From NCBI RefSeq assembly GCF_900089775.1, contig NZ_FLOB01000005.1, positions 186,001-250,000 on the forward strand: DNA of 64,000 bases, in the 5' to 3' direction. The notes under the pieces were generated by a model. That model had not been told where the DNA came from, did not search any database, and saw only the letters and a program-made list of their open reading frames with translations. The DNA comes from Marinomonas spartinae. Its GTDB lineage: Bacteria > Pseudomonadota > Gammaproteobacteria > Pseudomonadales > Marinomonadaceae. The first letter of the stretch is position 1. Each line of letters opens with the position of its first letter. Both the position numbers and the translations under genes were made by a program. Positions 9,255-20,701 of this stretch are shown one piece after another.

Positions 9255-9712
9255 TGCACCCCATCAGACGAAAGCGCATTATCACGATTGCTATTATTGT
9301 ATTAGTTCTAAGCGGTGCCATTGGTTTAGTTCTGTATGCTTTGCAGCAAAATATCAATTTATTTTATACTCCGACACAAATTGCTTCTGGTGAGGCCCCG
9401 AAAGGTGTCAATATTCGTGCGGGTGGAATGGTAGTGAAGGGGAGTGTTAAGCGTGATAGCAATACCTTATTTGTCTCCTTTAATGTCACCGATTTTAAGC
9501 GTATCGTCCATATTGAATATCATGGTATTTTGCCAGATTTATTCCGTGAAGGTCAGGGCATCGTTGCCCAAGGAAAGTTGTTGCCTAATGGTACATTCCT
9601 CGCATCTCAAGTGTTGGCAAAGCATGACGAGAAATACATGCCGCCCGATGTCGCAAATGCACTTAAACAAGCCAAAGGCAACACCCCATCCAAACCCTAT
9701 AATGATAATTAG
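9254..9712 (+). CDS. ccmE: Periplasmic haem chaperone CcmE
   Basis: Binds haem covalently through a histidine and passes it to CcmF for attachment to apocytochrome c. One N-terminal membrane anchor (about residues 9-30) is followed by an OB-fold periplasmic domain. The haem-binding His is in [12 protein letters not shown], and the Tyr of that motif is also present. Start is GTG, overlapping ccmD by one base. 152 residues is normal length. The C-terminal tail after YMPP is short and polar, as expected. Confidence 0.95.
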   Translation: MHPIRRKRIITIAIIVLVLSGAIGLVLYALQQNINLFYTPTQIASGEAPKGVNIRAGGMVVKGSVKRDSNTLFVSFNVTDFKRIVHIEYHGILPDLFREGQGIVAQGKLLPNGTFLASQVLAKHDEKYMPPDVANALKQAKGNTPSKPYNDN

Positions 9713-9720
9713 GCTTTTTT

Positions 9721-11667
9721 ATGCTTCCTGAAGTGGGTAATTTTTCCCTTATTCTCTCTCTGTTCTTTGCTTGCTGCTTGGCGGTCGTGCCCATTATTGG
9801 TTATTGGCGTCATACCCCCATTTTGTTATCCACGGCACGTCCTTTGACCTTATTGATGTCTTGTTTTGTCTTGGTAAGTTTTATCGTCTTGGCCATTGCG
9901 TTCTTGACCGATGATTTTTCCGTTCTGTATGTCAGTTTAAACTCCAATAGTAAGCTGCCTATTTGGTATAAATTCAGTGCCATTTGGGGCAGTCATGAAG
10001 GCTCTCTATTGCTGTGGGTACTGATATTATGCGGTTGGAGCAGTGTGGTTGCATTGAAAAGCCATACGTTACCCAAAGAGGTGGGTCCCATTGTGCTGAG
10101 TGTGTTGGGAATGGTAGCAACGGGTTTTCTACTGTTCATGTTATTCACATCATCGCCTTTTGTTCGTGACTTACCCAATGTGCCTGTTGATGGTGCAGAC
10201 CTAAATCCGTTATTGCAAGACATCGGGTTGGTGATTCATCCCCCCATGTTGTACATGGGCTACGTCGGCTTCTCAGTGGCGTTTGCCTTTGCGATTGCAG
10301 CGTTAATTACTGGTAACTTAAATTCGTCATGGGCACGCTGGGCACGTCCTTGGACGGCTGTCTCTTGGGCATTTTTAACCTTGGGGATTACGCTAGGCAG
10401 TTGGTGGGCATATTACGAACTGGGCTGGGGCGGCTGGTGGTTTTGGGATCCAGTCGAAAATGCGTCCCTTATGCCTTGGCTGGCAGGCACCGCCTTGATT
10501 CACTCTCTAGCCGTGACGGAAAAGCGTGGGGTGTTTAAAAGTTGGACGGTTTTATTAGCCATTTTCACCTTTAGTCTGTCCTTGCTTGGCACCTTTTTGG
10601 TTCGTTCTGGTGTATTAACTTCTGTGCATGCGTTTGCGGCGGATCCAACACGTGGGGTTTTTATTCTTGCCCTGTTGATTGTGCTAATCGGCAGCAGCCT
10701 GTTGTTGTACGCCTTACGAGCGTCCCAAGTAAAAGCGGGAGTGGCTTTTGGGGTAACTGGTCGCGAAGCTTGGTTGTTGTTGAATAATATTATTCTAACG
10801 GTACTCACACTGACGGTATTGTTAGGCACACTTTATCCCTTGTTGTTTGAAGCTCTTGATCTTGGGCGTATCTCGGTTGGGGCGCCTTATTTTAATACTG
10901 TCTTCTCGCCCCTTGCCTTATTACTAATGGTGTTTATGGCCATTGGTCCTCTATCTAAGTGGCATAGCACCAAGCCCTCTTTATTAGTGCGTTTATGCGT
11001 GTGGCCTGGCGTTGTCTCTATCTTGCTTGCTGGCATTATTAGCTATATTTATCACTTAGGAGGCATGGCTTGGCTGAGTTTGTCGGTGGCGTTTTGGGTG
11101 GTGCTATTAACTTGCAAAGATTGGTTTATAAAGGTTTCCGCTGGGTCGAAAGGAATTATTCCCAGAGCTCGACAGCTACCGCGTAATTACTATGGCATGA
11201 TGTTAGCCCATTTGGGGCTGGTAGTGAGCTTGATTGGCATTTTGATGGTCAGTACCTGCAGTAAAGAAACCACAGTAAAAATCGCGGCGGGACAGACGGT
11301 ATCGTTTGCAGGTTATCAATTTACTTTGAATCAGTTTGAGTCTCTAAAAGGGCCCAATTATGTGGCTGATCAAGCTGATATTGCTGTTTATCAGGACGGT
11401 AAGTTGGTGGCACAACTTAAACCGGAAAAGCGTTTTTACGAAGCGCGTCGTCAAGTGATGACGGAAGCCTCTCTCAACGCAGGGATAACTCGGGATCTCT
11501 ATGTGTCTTTAGGAGAAAAGCTTAATGATCAAGCTTGGAGTATGCGTATTTACGTTAAAGCCTTTGTTCGTTGGATTTGGTTTGGTGGCATTTTAATGAT
11601 GTGTGGTGGTGTGCTGTCGGCTTTAGATAAGCGTTATCGAGCTCGAGTAGAGGGACGTCATGCGTAA
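9721..11667 (+). CDS. ccmF: Cytochrome c haem lyase subunit CcmF
   Basis: Large polytopic protein that, with CcmH and CcmI, attaches haem to CxxCH motifs of apocytochrome c. The 648 residues include the family's WGSHEGSLLLW motif near residue 90, a WWD loop (GWGGWWFWDPVENASLMPWL, about 237-256) with histidines on both sides (such as VIHPPM and ALIHSLAV), and about 14 membrane segments. A periplasmic domain lies between the last two segments. It starts eight bases after ccmE and overlaps ccmG by eight bases. Confidence 0.95.
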   Translation: MLPEVGNFSLILSLFFACCLAVVPIIGYWRHTPILLSTARPLTLLMSCFVLVSFIVLAIAFLTDDFSVLYVSLNSNSKLPIWYKFSAIWGSHEGSLLLWVLILCGWSSVVALKSHTLPKEVGPIVLSVLGMVATGFLLFMLFTSSPFVRDLPNVPVDGADLNPLLQDIGLVIHPPMLYMGYVGFSVAFAFAIAALITGNLNSSWARWARPWTAVSWAFLTLGITLGSWWAYYELGWGGWWFWDPVENASLMPWLAGTALIHSLAVTEKRGVFKSWTVLLAIFTFSLSLLGTFLVRSGVLTSVHAFAADPTRGVFILALLIVLIGSSLLLYALRASQVKAGVAFGVTGREAWLLLNNIILTVLTLTVLLGTLYPLLFEALDLGRISVGAPYFNTVFSPLALLLMVFMAIGPLSKWHSTKPSLLVRLCVWPGVVSILLAGIISYIYHLGGMAWLSLSVAFWVVLLTCKDWFIKVSAGSKGIIPRARQLPRNYYGMMLAHLGLVVSLIGILMVSTCSKETTVKIAAGQTVSFAGYQFTLNQFESLKGPNYVADQADIAVYQDGKLVAQLKPEKRFYEARRQVMTEASLNAGITRDLYVSLGEKLNDQAWSMRIYVKAFVRWIWFGGILMMCGGVLSALDKRYRARVEGRHA

Positions 11668-12169
11668 GGTTATTTTTTTTATTCCTCTCGTCGTGTTTAT
11701 CGCGCTAGGGATCGTGTTTTATCTTCAGCTTGGCAAAAACCCTGAATATATGCCCTCTGCTTTGGTTGGTAAACCTGTGCCAGCGATCCACTTGGTTTCG
11801 CTCGATACCGATCAAGTTGTCACTAATGTGGAGTTACCAAAAGGGCCCTATTTAATCAACTTTTGGGGAACTTGGTGTCCAACTTGTGCAATAGAACACC
11901 CTTATTTGATGAGGCTGGCTAAAAAAGGAGTTCCCATTATTGGCATTGATTACAAAGATGGTAAGGCCAGCGCTGAGCAATGGTTACGTAATAAAGGTAA
12001 CCCCTACAAAATGGTGTTATTGGATGAATTAGGGAATTTCGGCGTCAATATGGGGGTAACAGGTGCTCCGGAGACCTTTGTTGTCAATAGCAAGGGGATC
12101 ATTGTGTATCGACATCAAGGTGCGTTGGATGAGGCGGTTTGGAAATCTATACAGGGATATATGCAATGA
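11660..12169 (+). CDS. ccmG: Thiol:disulfide interchange protein CcmG/DsbE
   Basis: Membrane-anchored periplasmic thioredoxin-fold protein that keeps apocytochrome c (or CcmH) cysteines reduced. An N-terminal membrane anchor (about residues 4-22) precedes the thioredoxin domain with the active site WGTWCPTC at about 70-77. The acidic/groove motif GAPETFVV follows at about 136-143, typical of the CcmG branch. 169 residues is normal. The gene overlaps ccmF by eight bases and ccmH by four (ATGA). Confidence 0.95.
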   Translation: MRKVIFFIPLVVFIALGIVFYLQLGKNPEYMPSALVGKPVPAIHLVSLDTDQVVTNVELPKGPYLINFWGTWCPTCAIEHPYLMRLAKKGVPIIGIDYKDGKASAEQWLRNKGNPYKMVLLDELGNFGVNMGVTGAPETFVVNSKGIIVYRHQGALDEAVWKSIQGYMQ

Positions 12170-12597
12170 TTGACGCCGCCATTTTTCGTCGCTTGATCAA
12201 GCTCGTTGTATGGCTGGTCTTATCCTGTGCCGTCTATGGACAAGCAGAGGAGTTGATGACATTCAGCTCACCTGTTAATCAGACACGTTATGACGCGTTA
12301 GTGAAAGAGTTACGTTGTCCTAAATGCCAAAATCAAGACATAGCCGATTCAGGCGCGGGGATTGCGAAAGATCTTCGACATAAAATTCACGACATGATTG
12401 AAAACGGTCAGTCGGATAAGGAAATTGTGGATTACATGGTTGCTCGATACGGTGATTTTGTGCTGTATCGTCCCAAACACAATGCAGCAACTTTTGCGCT
12501 CTGGTATGGCCCCTTTATTTTGTTAGGAATCGGTTTGGTTATTTTTGCGGTTGTCATTATTAGGAACCGACTTCGCCGCAAAGGAGAGAGTGTATGA
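12166..12597 (+). CDS. ccmH: Cytochrome c maturation protein CcmH (thiol reductase subunit)
   Basis: Periplasm-facing thiol protein of the haem lyase. The motif LRCPKCQNQDIADS (about residues 47-60) is the CcmH/Ccl2 active site. A signal peptide precedes it (residues 1 to about 27), and a C-terminal membrane segment (about 104-127) with a basic tail follows. The chosen ATG overlaps the ccmG stop as ATGA and gives a normal 143-residue precursor. An in-frame ATG 27 bases earlier would blur the signal peptide. This is the short CcmH form, with the TPR part encoded separately by the next gene. Confidence 0.94.
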   Translation: MIDAAIFRRLIKLVVWLVLSCAVYGQAEELMTFSSPVNQTRYDALVKELRCPKCQNQDIADSGAGIAKDLRHKIHDMIENGQSDKEIVDYMVARYGDFVLYRPKHNAATFALWYGPFILLGIGLVIFAVVIIRNRLRRKGESV

Positions 12598-13775
12598 TGA
12601 CTGCTTGGTTGGTGATGGCGTTTATACTGGTCGCCAGTATTGTGTATTTATTTATGAGTGTCCAAAAAGGGCAAGTTCGACGATCGGATGTCAGCTCTGA
12701 TACGTTTGATAATGTGCGACGCCACGAGATACAGATGGAAGAAGAAGTGGGGCGCTTATCTCATGAAGAATCGGCTCAGTTATTGAGAGACCTTTCCTCT
12801 GAAACGAAGCGAACACAGGAACAGCAAAGGCAGACTGATATCACGGAGCCGCGTTTCACTCGTATTGTGTTAATTGCCATGGCGTCGTTTGTGATCCTAG
12901 GCAGTGTTGGTCTTTACCAATACTTAGGTTATGCCAAAGAGGTTGTGTTTACTGAGCGGTTACAAGCGAAAACGGTAACGCCTCAGCAAGTAGAATCCTT
13001 TTTAGCTTACCGTAGCCACCGTTATAATCGACCTGAGGATTGGTACTACGAAGCCAATAACTATATGAAGCAAGGCGAGTTTACCAAAGCCGAGGCGTCT
13101 TATCTGAAAACGTTAGCTCTGTTGCCTGAAGAGTCGCCTGATCGCGTGAATGTCTTAGTGGCTTATGCCCAATCCATATTTTATGCGAATGGCAATAAAA
13201 GCTCGCCCAAAATGGAAAAAGTGGTGCATGAGGCGTTAGCGCTTGACCCCAATCAAGCAACAGCACTGGGGCTTCAAGGTGTCGCCTATTTTTCTAGTAA
13301 AGACTATAAAAAGGCGGTAATAGCTTGGCAAAATGCCGTGCGTCATAATCATAATATCGCGGAGCGAAATACCCTATTATCGGCAATTATGAAAGCGAGG
13401 GAAGAAGGTGATATTTCTTACCGAGATATTCCTTCTGTAATTACGAATGCTATTGCCATTAAAATAGAGTGGGATCCGAATAAGGTAACTTGGCATGACG
13501 ATGATACCTTATTGGTGTATGCACGTATTCCTGGGCAAAAAGTCCCCATTGCAATTCGTAAAATATCACCACAGGCGCTTAATAAGCCCATTATACTGAC
13601 GAATTTGGATAACCTTATGTCAACACAAACCTTGGCAAGCACAAAAAAGGTCGATGTTTTCGTAAAATTGTCTAGTATTCATTCATCTGACCTGACAAAA
13701 GGGCGTGTAATTGGTATAAGAAGGGCTTTGCCTTCAAACAGTGAGTCGATTTATTCAATCAAGGTAAGCTTGTAA
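12594..13775 (+). CDS. ccmI: Cytochrome c maturation TPR protein CcmI
   Basis: Chaperone that binds apocytochrome c and hands it to CcmF/CcmH. Two N-terminal membrane segments (about residues 3-22 and 90-110) are separated by a charged, coiled-coil-like cytoplasmic loop, as is standard for CcmI. Tetratricopeptide-like repeats follow at about 145-270 (for example EDWYYEANNYMKQGEFTKAEASYLKTL), then a C-terminal beta-rich periplasmic domain (about 290-393). It overlaps ccmH by four bases; ATGATGA allows either of two adjacent ATGs. It closes the ccm operon, with 64 bases before zipA. Confidence 0.9.
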   Translation: MMTAWLVMAFILVASIVYLFMSVQKGQVRRSDVSSDTFDNVRRHEIQMEEEVGRLSHEESAQLLRDLSSETKRTQEQQRQTDITEPRFTRIVLIAMASFVILGSVGLYQYLGYAKEVVFTERLQAKTVTPQQVESFLAYRSHRYNRPEDWYYEANNYMKQGEFTKAEASYLKTLALLPEESPDRVNVLVAYAQSIFYANGNKSSPKMEKVVHEALALDPNQATALGLQGVAYFSSKDYKKAVIAWQNAVRHNHNIAERNTLLSAIMKAREEGDISYRDIPSVITNAIAIKIEWDPNKVTWHDDDTLLVYARIPGQKVPIAIRKISPQALNKPIILTNLDNLMSTQTLASTKKVDVFVKLSSIHSSDLTKGRVIGIRRALPSNSESIYSIKVSL

Positions 13776-13839
13776 TTGAATCCTATCGAGCTTCGTTTGA
13801 TAATACAGTCAACTTTATTGATCTTATTCGGAAAATGTA

Positions 13840-14898
13840 ATGGAATTTAGCTTGCGTGAGTGGCTAATCTTAATTGGCGTCGTGATCATCATCGTCATTT
13901 TGATCGATGGATTTCGTCGGTATAAAAAAGGGCAAACCTTTAGCCAAGAAGAAGAGAGTTTTATTGATCCTGATGATCTTGCTAAAGAGGCGGTGATTAA
14001 AAGTGAGCTACCAAATGGTGGGGCTCGCCCGGCATCGTCAAAAAGTAAGAAAGCACAGAGTGATCCGGTTGCCAATGCGTTTGAAAACGCCCGTAAAACG
14101 GTTAATTCGCCGTTGGCGGATGTGCCGCATAAAGTTTATTCGGGTCCCGCCTTAGACCGTGATGATGAAATGCATTTAGACGATTTAGCCAGTTTGGTTC
14201 CTGAACGGAGTGATAGACAGGCGGATATTTCTCATCATGATTACTCAGATACCGATACTCAGCAAGAGGAATACGATGAGTACTATGATGACTTGGATGG
14301 AACGGTCAAAGATGATGGTTTGCTAGATCGTGAAGAGATCGTTGAAGAGTCGGATGATGATTATGAACGCAGTTATTCCAGTATCGATATGGACCAAACA
14401 ACGCTACAGGGAAGGAGTCTCGATGAGGATGAAGACTCAGCTAGCCATGATGATGTCGCTGAGATTGAAGAAGTCATCGTAATTAATGTGTTTGCCCCAG
14501 AAGGCGAAACTTTTTCGGGTATAGAATTGCTTCAATTGGTCCTTAATTGTGGTATGCGCTATGGCGAAATGGATATTTTTCATCGTCATGAAGAAGGTTT
14601 TGATCGTGGCCGTGTTCAGTTTAGTATGGCCAATGCCATTGAGCCTGGTACGTTCGACCTTGATACCATGGGAGAAAGCAATTGCCCCGGCGTGAGTTTC
14701 TTTATGGGCTTACCTGGTCCTAAGAACAGTATGAAGGCCTTTGATTTTATGCTGGAAACAGCACAGGCCTTGGTGCGTAATCTCGGTGGCGAGTTGCGTG
14801 ATGAAAGACGTAGTCCGATGAGCGAACAAACGATCGCCCATTGTCGACAACGTATTCGTGATTTTGAAAGGCGTCGATTGACGCGACGTAAATCATAA
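13840..14898 (+). CDS. zipA: Cell division protein ZipA
   Basis: Bitopic membrane protein that tethers FtsZ polymers to the membrane. An N-terminal anchor (about residues 8-25, REWLILIGVVIIIVILIDGF) precedes a long acidic, disordered linker (about 35-205, rich in Asp/Glu/Ser). The C-terminal FtsZ-binding domain (about 215-345) begins VIVINVFAPEGETFSGIELLQ and includes DIFHRHE. The order zipA-ligA is the usual gammaproteobacterial arrangement. A strong terminator-like hairpin separates the two genes. Confidence 0.95.
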   Translation: MEFSLREWLILIGVVIIIVILIDGFRRYKKGQTFSQEEESFIDPDDLAKEAVIKSELPNGGARPASSKSKKAQSDPVANAFENARKTVNSPLADVPHKVYSGPALDRDDEMHLDDLASLVPERSDRQADISHHDYSDTDTQQEEYDEYYDDLDGTVKDDGLLDREEIVEESDDDYERSYSSIDMDQTTLQGRSLDEDEDSASHDDVAEIEEVIVINVFAPEGETFSGIELLQLVLNCGMRYGEMDIFHRHEEGFDRGRVQFSMANAIEPGTFDLDTMGESNCPGVSFFMGLPGPKNSMKAFDFMLETAQALVRNLGGELRDERRSPMSEQTIAHCRQRIRDFERRRLTRRKS

Positions 14899-14913
14899 GC
14901 CCATAAGTTTTTA

Positions 14914-17067
<2,154 letters not shown>

Positions 17068-17304
17068 TTGGATACTTTGATTCCATATGATTCATTAGCA
17101 AAAGACACGTTAGAAACAATATTAGACGATATTGTTTCGCGTGACGGAACGGATTATGGCGACTATGAGTTGTCGGCTGAGCAGAAACGTCAGCAAGCGC
17201 TAAAGGCGCTCACGTCCGGCACAGCCGTATTATTGTTTGATACGGAAAGTGAAACCATTAAAATGGTACCGAAAGATACGCTAAGCCATTACGACTTTTC
17301 ATGA
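17068..17304 (+). CDS. YheU family protein (UPF0270)
   Basis: 78-residue protein of the conserved but uncharacterised YheU family, recognised by IPYDSL, TLETILDDIVSRDGTDYGDYE and GTAVLLFDTESETIKMVP. The start codon is TTG, immediately after the ligA stop, with a GGAG box eight bases upstream (17056-17059). A second in-frame TTG at 17077 would give a start more like the family's but is worse placed. The last five codons form one arm of a long perfect palindrome. Function is unknown; it is probably cotranslated from the ligA message. Confidence 0.82.
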   Translation: MDTLIPYDSLAKDTLETILDDIVSRDGTDYGDYELSAEQKRQQALKALTSGTAVLLFDTESETIKMVPKDTLSHYDFS

Positions 17305-17319
17305 AAAGTCGTAATGGCT
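17284..17319. repeat. 36-bp perfect palindrome spanning the yheU stop codon
   Basis: Two 18-bp arms with no spacer: AGCCATTACGACTTTTCA and its exact complement. The left arm is the last codons of the yheU-like gene and the TGA stop starts the right arm. It lies in the convergent gap with cysE. No T-run follows on either strand, so it is not a textbook intrinsic terminator. It may block exonucleases or terminate by structure. Confidence 0.95.
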
Positions 17320-17335
17320 CTCGGCGCACGTTGTT

Positions 17336-18163
17336 CTAGCTTTCAGCACATTCTTGTGGATCACGAACACAATGGTTGATGTTGTGGTCCATGTCTCTAG
17401 CTGGTTGGGTTCCTGTATTACGACCAACGACTTTAGCGGGAACGCCGGCGACGGTCGTATAAGGCCCTACGGGTTCTAGCACCACGCTACCTGCGCCGAT
17501 TTTGGCGCCTTCTCCAACCTCAATATTCCCTAAAATTTTGGCACCTGCACCAATTAATACACCAGAGCGAATTTTCGGGTGGCGATCTCCATGTTCTTTC
17601 CCTGTTCCTCCCAGTGTAACGGACTGCAGGATGGAGACGTTATCTTCTATGATGCAGGTTTCGCCGACCACCAAGCCTGTTGCATGATCTAGCATGATGC
17701 CGCAACCAATGGTGGCGGCTGGATGAATATCTACGCCAAAGACCATGGACATTTGGCCTTGTAAATACAGTGCTAAACTTTTTCTATTTTGCTTCCACAG
17801 CCAATTTGCCACACGATAGGTTTGCAGTGCGTGAAAACCTTTGAAGAAAAGTAAAGGGGTGGTGAGGCAATCACAGGCGGCATCGCGTTCTTTTATTGAC
17901 AAAATATCTTGCTCAATACACGGAACAATGCCAGATTTAGAGTCGCCCATGGCTTCTTCAAACACTTCTCGAAGAACCATCGCAGGAATGGAAATGCTGT
18001 CTAGTTTGCTGGCTAACAAAAAGCTTAGTGCTGAGCTTAAACCATCGTGTCGTAAGATAGTGGTGTTAAAGTAGCTGGCAAGAATGGGCTCATCGAGCGA
18101 AAGTTTCTCCGCTTCAGCTTGTAAAGACGACCATAAGTTGCCGGATGTCACGGCATTGTACAT
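17336..18163 (-). CDS. cysE: Serine O-acetyltransferase CysE
   Basis: Makes O-acetylserine from serine and acetyl-CoA, the first step of cysteine synthesis. The N-terminal helical domain (about residues 1-140) leads to a left-handed beta-helix of hexapeptide repeats (about 140-245). The active-site His region is DIHPAA and LDHATGLVVGET, and the acetyl-CoA site includes LGGTGKEHGDRHPKI. The C-terminal tail carries the end segment that in this family associates with CysK. I use the ATG at 18163. A TTG 12 bases upstream is possible and has weaker support. Confidence 0.94.
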   Translation of the reverse strand: MYNAVTSGNLWSSLQAEAEKLSLDEPILASYFNTTILRHDGLSSALSFLLASKLDSISIPAMVLREVFEEAMGDSKSGIVPCIEQDILSIKERDAACDCLTTPLLFFKGFHALQTYRVANWLWKQNRKSLALYLQGQMSMVFGVDIHPAATIGCGIMLDHATGLVVGETCIIEDNVSILQSVTLGGTGKEHGDRHPKIRSGVLIGAGAKILGNIEVGEGAKIGAGSVVLEPVGPYTTVAGVPAKVVGRNTGTQPARDMDHNINHCVRDPQECAES

Positions 18164-18279
18164 AGTGTTACTCAAGAGCTATTTACCTATGTTGATTCGA
18201 GGCTAGAATATAGGTTATGGGTTAGGATAAAACAAAACAAGGGCTAAGGCGAAGATTGCCGCTGATTTATGGAGATAAT

Positions 18280-18609
18280 ATGACTACAAAAACCGTTGCC
18301 GATGCACTGCATATCTTTTACGAGTTAAATTCTACGTTTGCAGATGCTTATTGGGAAACCAACGATATTAATCAGAAGGATCGTTTTTTTGCGATGAAAA
18401 TGATTTTACAAGATGAACTGGACGAGTTGCATAAATTAAGCATGCAAGATCATATTTATCCTTATGAATCCATTAATCTGGGCGTGTTACAGTTAAGTGA
18501 TCAACTGAAGGGGTTGTTACCAGACTTGAATCGTTGCGTATTGCGTCCACAAACGCGTAACCGTTTTATTGAGTTAATTCCTAGTGCTTGCACCTTGTTT
18601 GAGAGTTAA
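18280..18609 (+). CDS. Hypothetical protein, 109 residues, unrecognised
   Basis: I do not recognise this protein. It is soluble-looking and mostly helical, acidic, with two tryptophan/tyrosine-rich positions (ADAYWETNDINQKDRFF) and a C-terminal Arg-rich patch (RCVLRPQTRNRF). No membrane segment or signal peptide is visible. The start is supported by a GGAG box seven bases before the ATG; an upstream in-frame TTG at 18256 has no such box. It is divergent from cysE and converges on mnmC across a double hairpin. Codon use resembles its neighbours, so it looks like a real native gene. Confidence 0.72.
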   Translation: MTTKTVADALHIFYELNSTFADAYWETNDINQKDRFFAMKMILQDELDELHKLSMQDHIYPYESINLGVLQLSDQLKGLLPDLNRCVLRPQTRNRFIELIPSACTLFES

Positions 18610-18632
18610 TCAATAGGCAAAAAGTAAGTCAT

Positions 18633-18707
18633 AAAAAGCAAGGGATCACATAAAGAGCGCTGTGCTGGTTGTTGGGTAAAGCGCTCTATTTAGATGGCTT
18701 GCTTTTT
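18633..18707. terminator. Nested inverted repeats, bidirectional terminator
   Basis: Outer arms AAAAAGCAAG (18633-18642) and CTTGCTTTTT (18698-18707) enclose inner arms AGAGCGCT (18654-18661) and AGCGCTCT (18680-18687). The outer pair gives a T-run on both strands. It serves the convergent 109-residue gene and mnmC. Confidence 0.75.
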
Positions 18708-18715
18708 GTTTATTG

Positions 18716-20701
18716 TTATTGTCGTTTCAGATTCCTCACGGTGAATCGGCTAGGGTGTAATCGATTAATAATCCTTTGCTCAATTGGCGCGGCCTCACCG
18801 GTAATTAAACTGGTTAAATAGCTGGCACTAAGAGGTGTGGACACCAAACCACGGGAGCCATGGCCAATGTTTAGAAATAAACCATTGCTCACTTCAGCCA
18901 CCTTATCGCTTTTCCATTTGGCATTTTTGCTCAATGTTGCGTAATGTGATTCGATTATCTCAGGATTAAAGACGGGCCCAACCATCGGCGTGTAGTCTGG
19001 AATCGCGCAACGAAAGGACACCCGACCACCACAATTTTCCACCTTTAGCGTATTCGCTTTGAGCTTTAGGAGAGTTTCCAGCATTCTTAGATTTCTAGCA
19101 TGGCCTTCTTCTCGTACGTTTTCATCTTGATCTTTTAGGTCATAAGTTGCCCCAAAATGAAAGGTATCCTCAAGAGCGGGAGAAACATAACCTTCTTGGC
19201 AAATAACATAGGGCGTGTGTAACTCGTTTTGGCCCTCACAGGCGGCTTGAGCTGCTTCTAATGGCAAGTAAGAGACTTGGCCGCGAATAGGGTAAGCAGG
19301 TGTATTCGGTAGATAATCCACTCGATTTGTGTCGTTGGCGGTGCAAAAGACAATATCGGAAAAAGCGTGTGTCCCTGTTTGATGACTCGCTTGCCAAGGG
19401 AGGGAAGGGGGCTCCTCTTTGTTAAGAGAGACAAGCTGTGTGTTTAATTGAACCTCTATGTTTTTATGATTAAGCAATGTTTCACACAGACGAGTAGGAA
19501 TAACCCAGCCAGATAAAGGAAGAAAGAGACTGTCTTTTTCATCCTGTTTGGGTTGCATAACGGCCTTTGGGTAAAGCCCGCTGGCTAGCATGGTCGCGAA
19601 TCGGGTACGCTCTTTTTCATTGGTTGGCCGTTGAATCAAACCACATTGATCCCAAAACGCCTTATTTTCATCAAGAGACGAATAAAGTTGTGAAGCATAC
19701 AGGTAAGCGGCTAAATAAAAACGGTTGACTGGCGTGTCCTGTGAGCCAAGTTTAGGGTAAAGCATTCCTTGTGGATTGCCTGATGCCTGACAAGCAATCT
19801 CGCCACCTTGTTCCCATACTGTGACTTTGATGCCTTGGTTCGCCAGTGACGCGGCAGTTGTTGCTCCAGCCAAGCCAGAGCCTACTACTAAGACATGTTT
19901 GGATGCCTTATGAGAATACGGATGGCTTGATCGAACATTAAACCAAGCCTGTCCTTGTGCCATTCTTTCTGGGAATGAGTTAGTTTGCTGATTCAGTTCG
20001 CCTACAGCCATTTCTCTTTTATGGCCAAAACCTTTTACCTTACGTACCTCAAAGCCAACGTCTTGTAAGCCACGGCGAACAATGCCTGCCGCCGTGAAGG
20101 TCGAAAAAGTAGTGCCTTGATGGCTTAATCGGTAAATATGTTTGAATAAGGTTGGAGACCACATATCAGGGTTTTTACTCGGTGCAAAACCATCTAAAAA
20201 CCAAGCATCGATGTCGGCATTAAGCTCCGCGAAGCCGTCTTGTGCTTCACCAAACCAAAGGGTCAGTTGAATGCGCCCCTGAGCCAATTCGATACGGTGA
20301 AAACCATGACTTAATGGCGGGTAATGTTTGATCAGCTCTTGGCTTTGGTCTGTAAGAGAAGGCCACATTTTTAAGGCATTGATAAGTTGTTCCCTAGAGA
20401 GAGGGAATTTTTCAACAGAGATAAAATGCAGTGTCGCATCCGCAGGAGCCTGTTCAATAAAAGCTTGCCACGCATACAGAAAATTTAATCCGGTGCCAAA
20501 ACCTGTTTCAGCAATGGTAAAAGAGGGGGTCGTTAAGCTTTTCCAGCGTTCATATAAATAGTTGTGTTGCAAAAAAACATAACACGTCTCTTCTAACCCC
20601 GCCTCTTTATCAAAGTACACATCATCAAACTGGTTTGAGTGAGGGGCGCCATCTTCCCCCCAAGTCAGTATGGGTGGCGCTAAACGGTAGCTAGTTAACA
20701 C
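18716..20701 (-). CDS. mnmC: Bifunctional tRNA mnm5s2U34 biosynthesis protein MnmC
   Basis: Completes the wobble-uridine modification of certain tRNAs. The C-terminal FAD oxidase half (about residues 265-661, dinucleotide motif VLVVGSGLAGATTA) removes the carboxymethyl group. The N-terminal half (about 1-245) is the SAM-dependent methyltransferase, with ETGFGTGLNFL as the SAM loop and DAWFLDGFAPSKNPDMW as the later motif. The 661 residues match the fused enterobacterial form. The start is GTG, 11 bases inside the upstream cyclophilin gene, so translation is likely coupled. Confidence 0.95.
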   Translation of the reverse strand: MLTSYRLAPPILTWGEDGAPHSNQFDDVYFDKEAGLEETCYVFLQHNYLYERWKSLTTPSFTIAETGFGTGLNFLYAWQAFIEQAPADATLHFISVEKFPLSREQLINALKMWPSLTDQSQELIKHYPPLSHGFHRIELAQGRIQLTLWFGEAQDGFAELNADIDAWFLDGFAPSKNPDMWSPTLFKHIYRLSHQGTTFSTFTAAGIVRRGLQDVGFEVRKVKGFGHKREMAVGELNQQTNSFPERMAQGQAWFNVRSSHPYSHKASKHVLVVGSGLAGATTAASLANQGIKVTVWEQGGEIACQASGNPQGMLYPKLGSQDTPVNRFYLAAYLYASQLYSSLDENKAFWDQCGLIQRPTNEKERTRFATMLASGLYPKAVMQPKQDEKDSLFLPLSGWVIPTRLCETLLNHKNIEVQLNTQLVSLNKEEPPSLPWQASHQTGTHAFSDIVFCTANDTNRVDYLPNTPAYPIRGQVSYLPLEAAQAACEGQNELHTPYVICQEGYVSPALEDTFHFGATYDLKDQDENVREEGHARNLRMLETLLKLKANTLKVENCGGRVSFRCAIPDYTPMVGPVFNPEIIESHYATLSKNAKWKSDKVAEVSNGLFLNIGHGSRGLVSTPLSASYLTSLITGEAAPIEQRIINRLHPSRFTVRNLKRQ

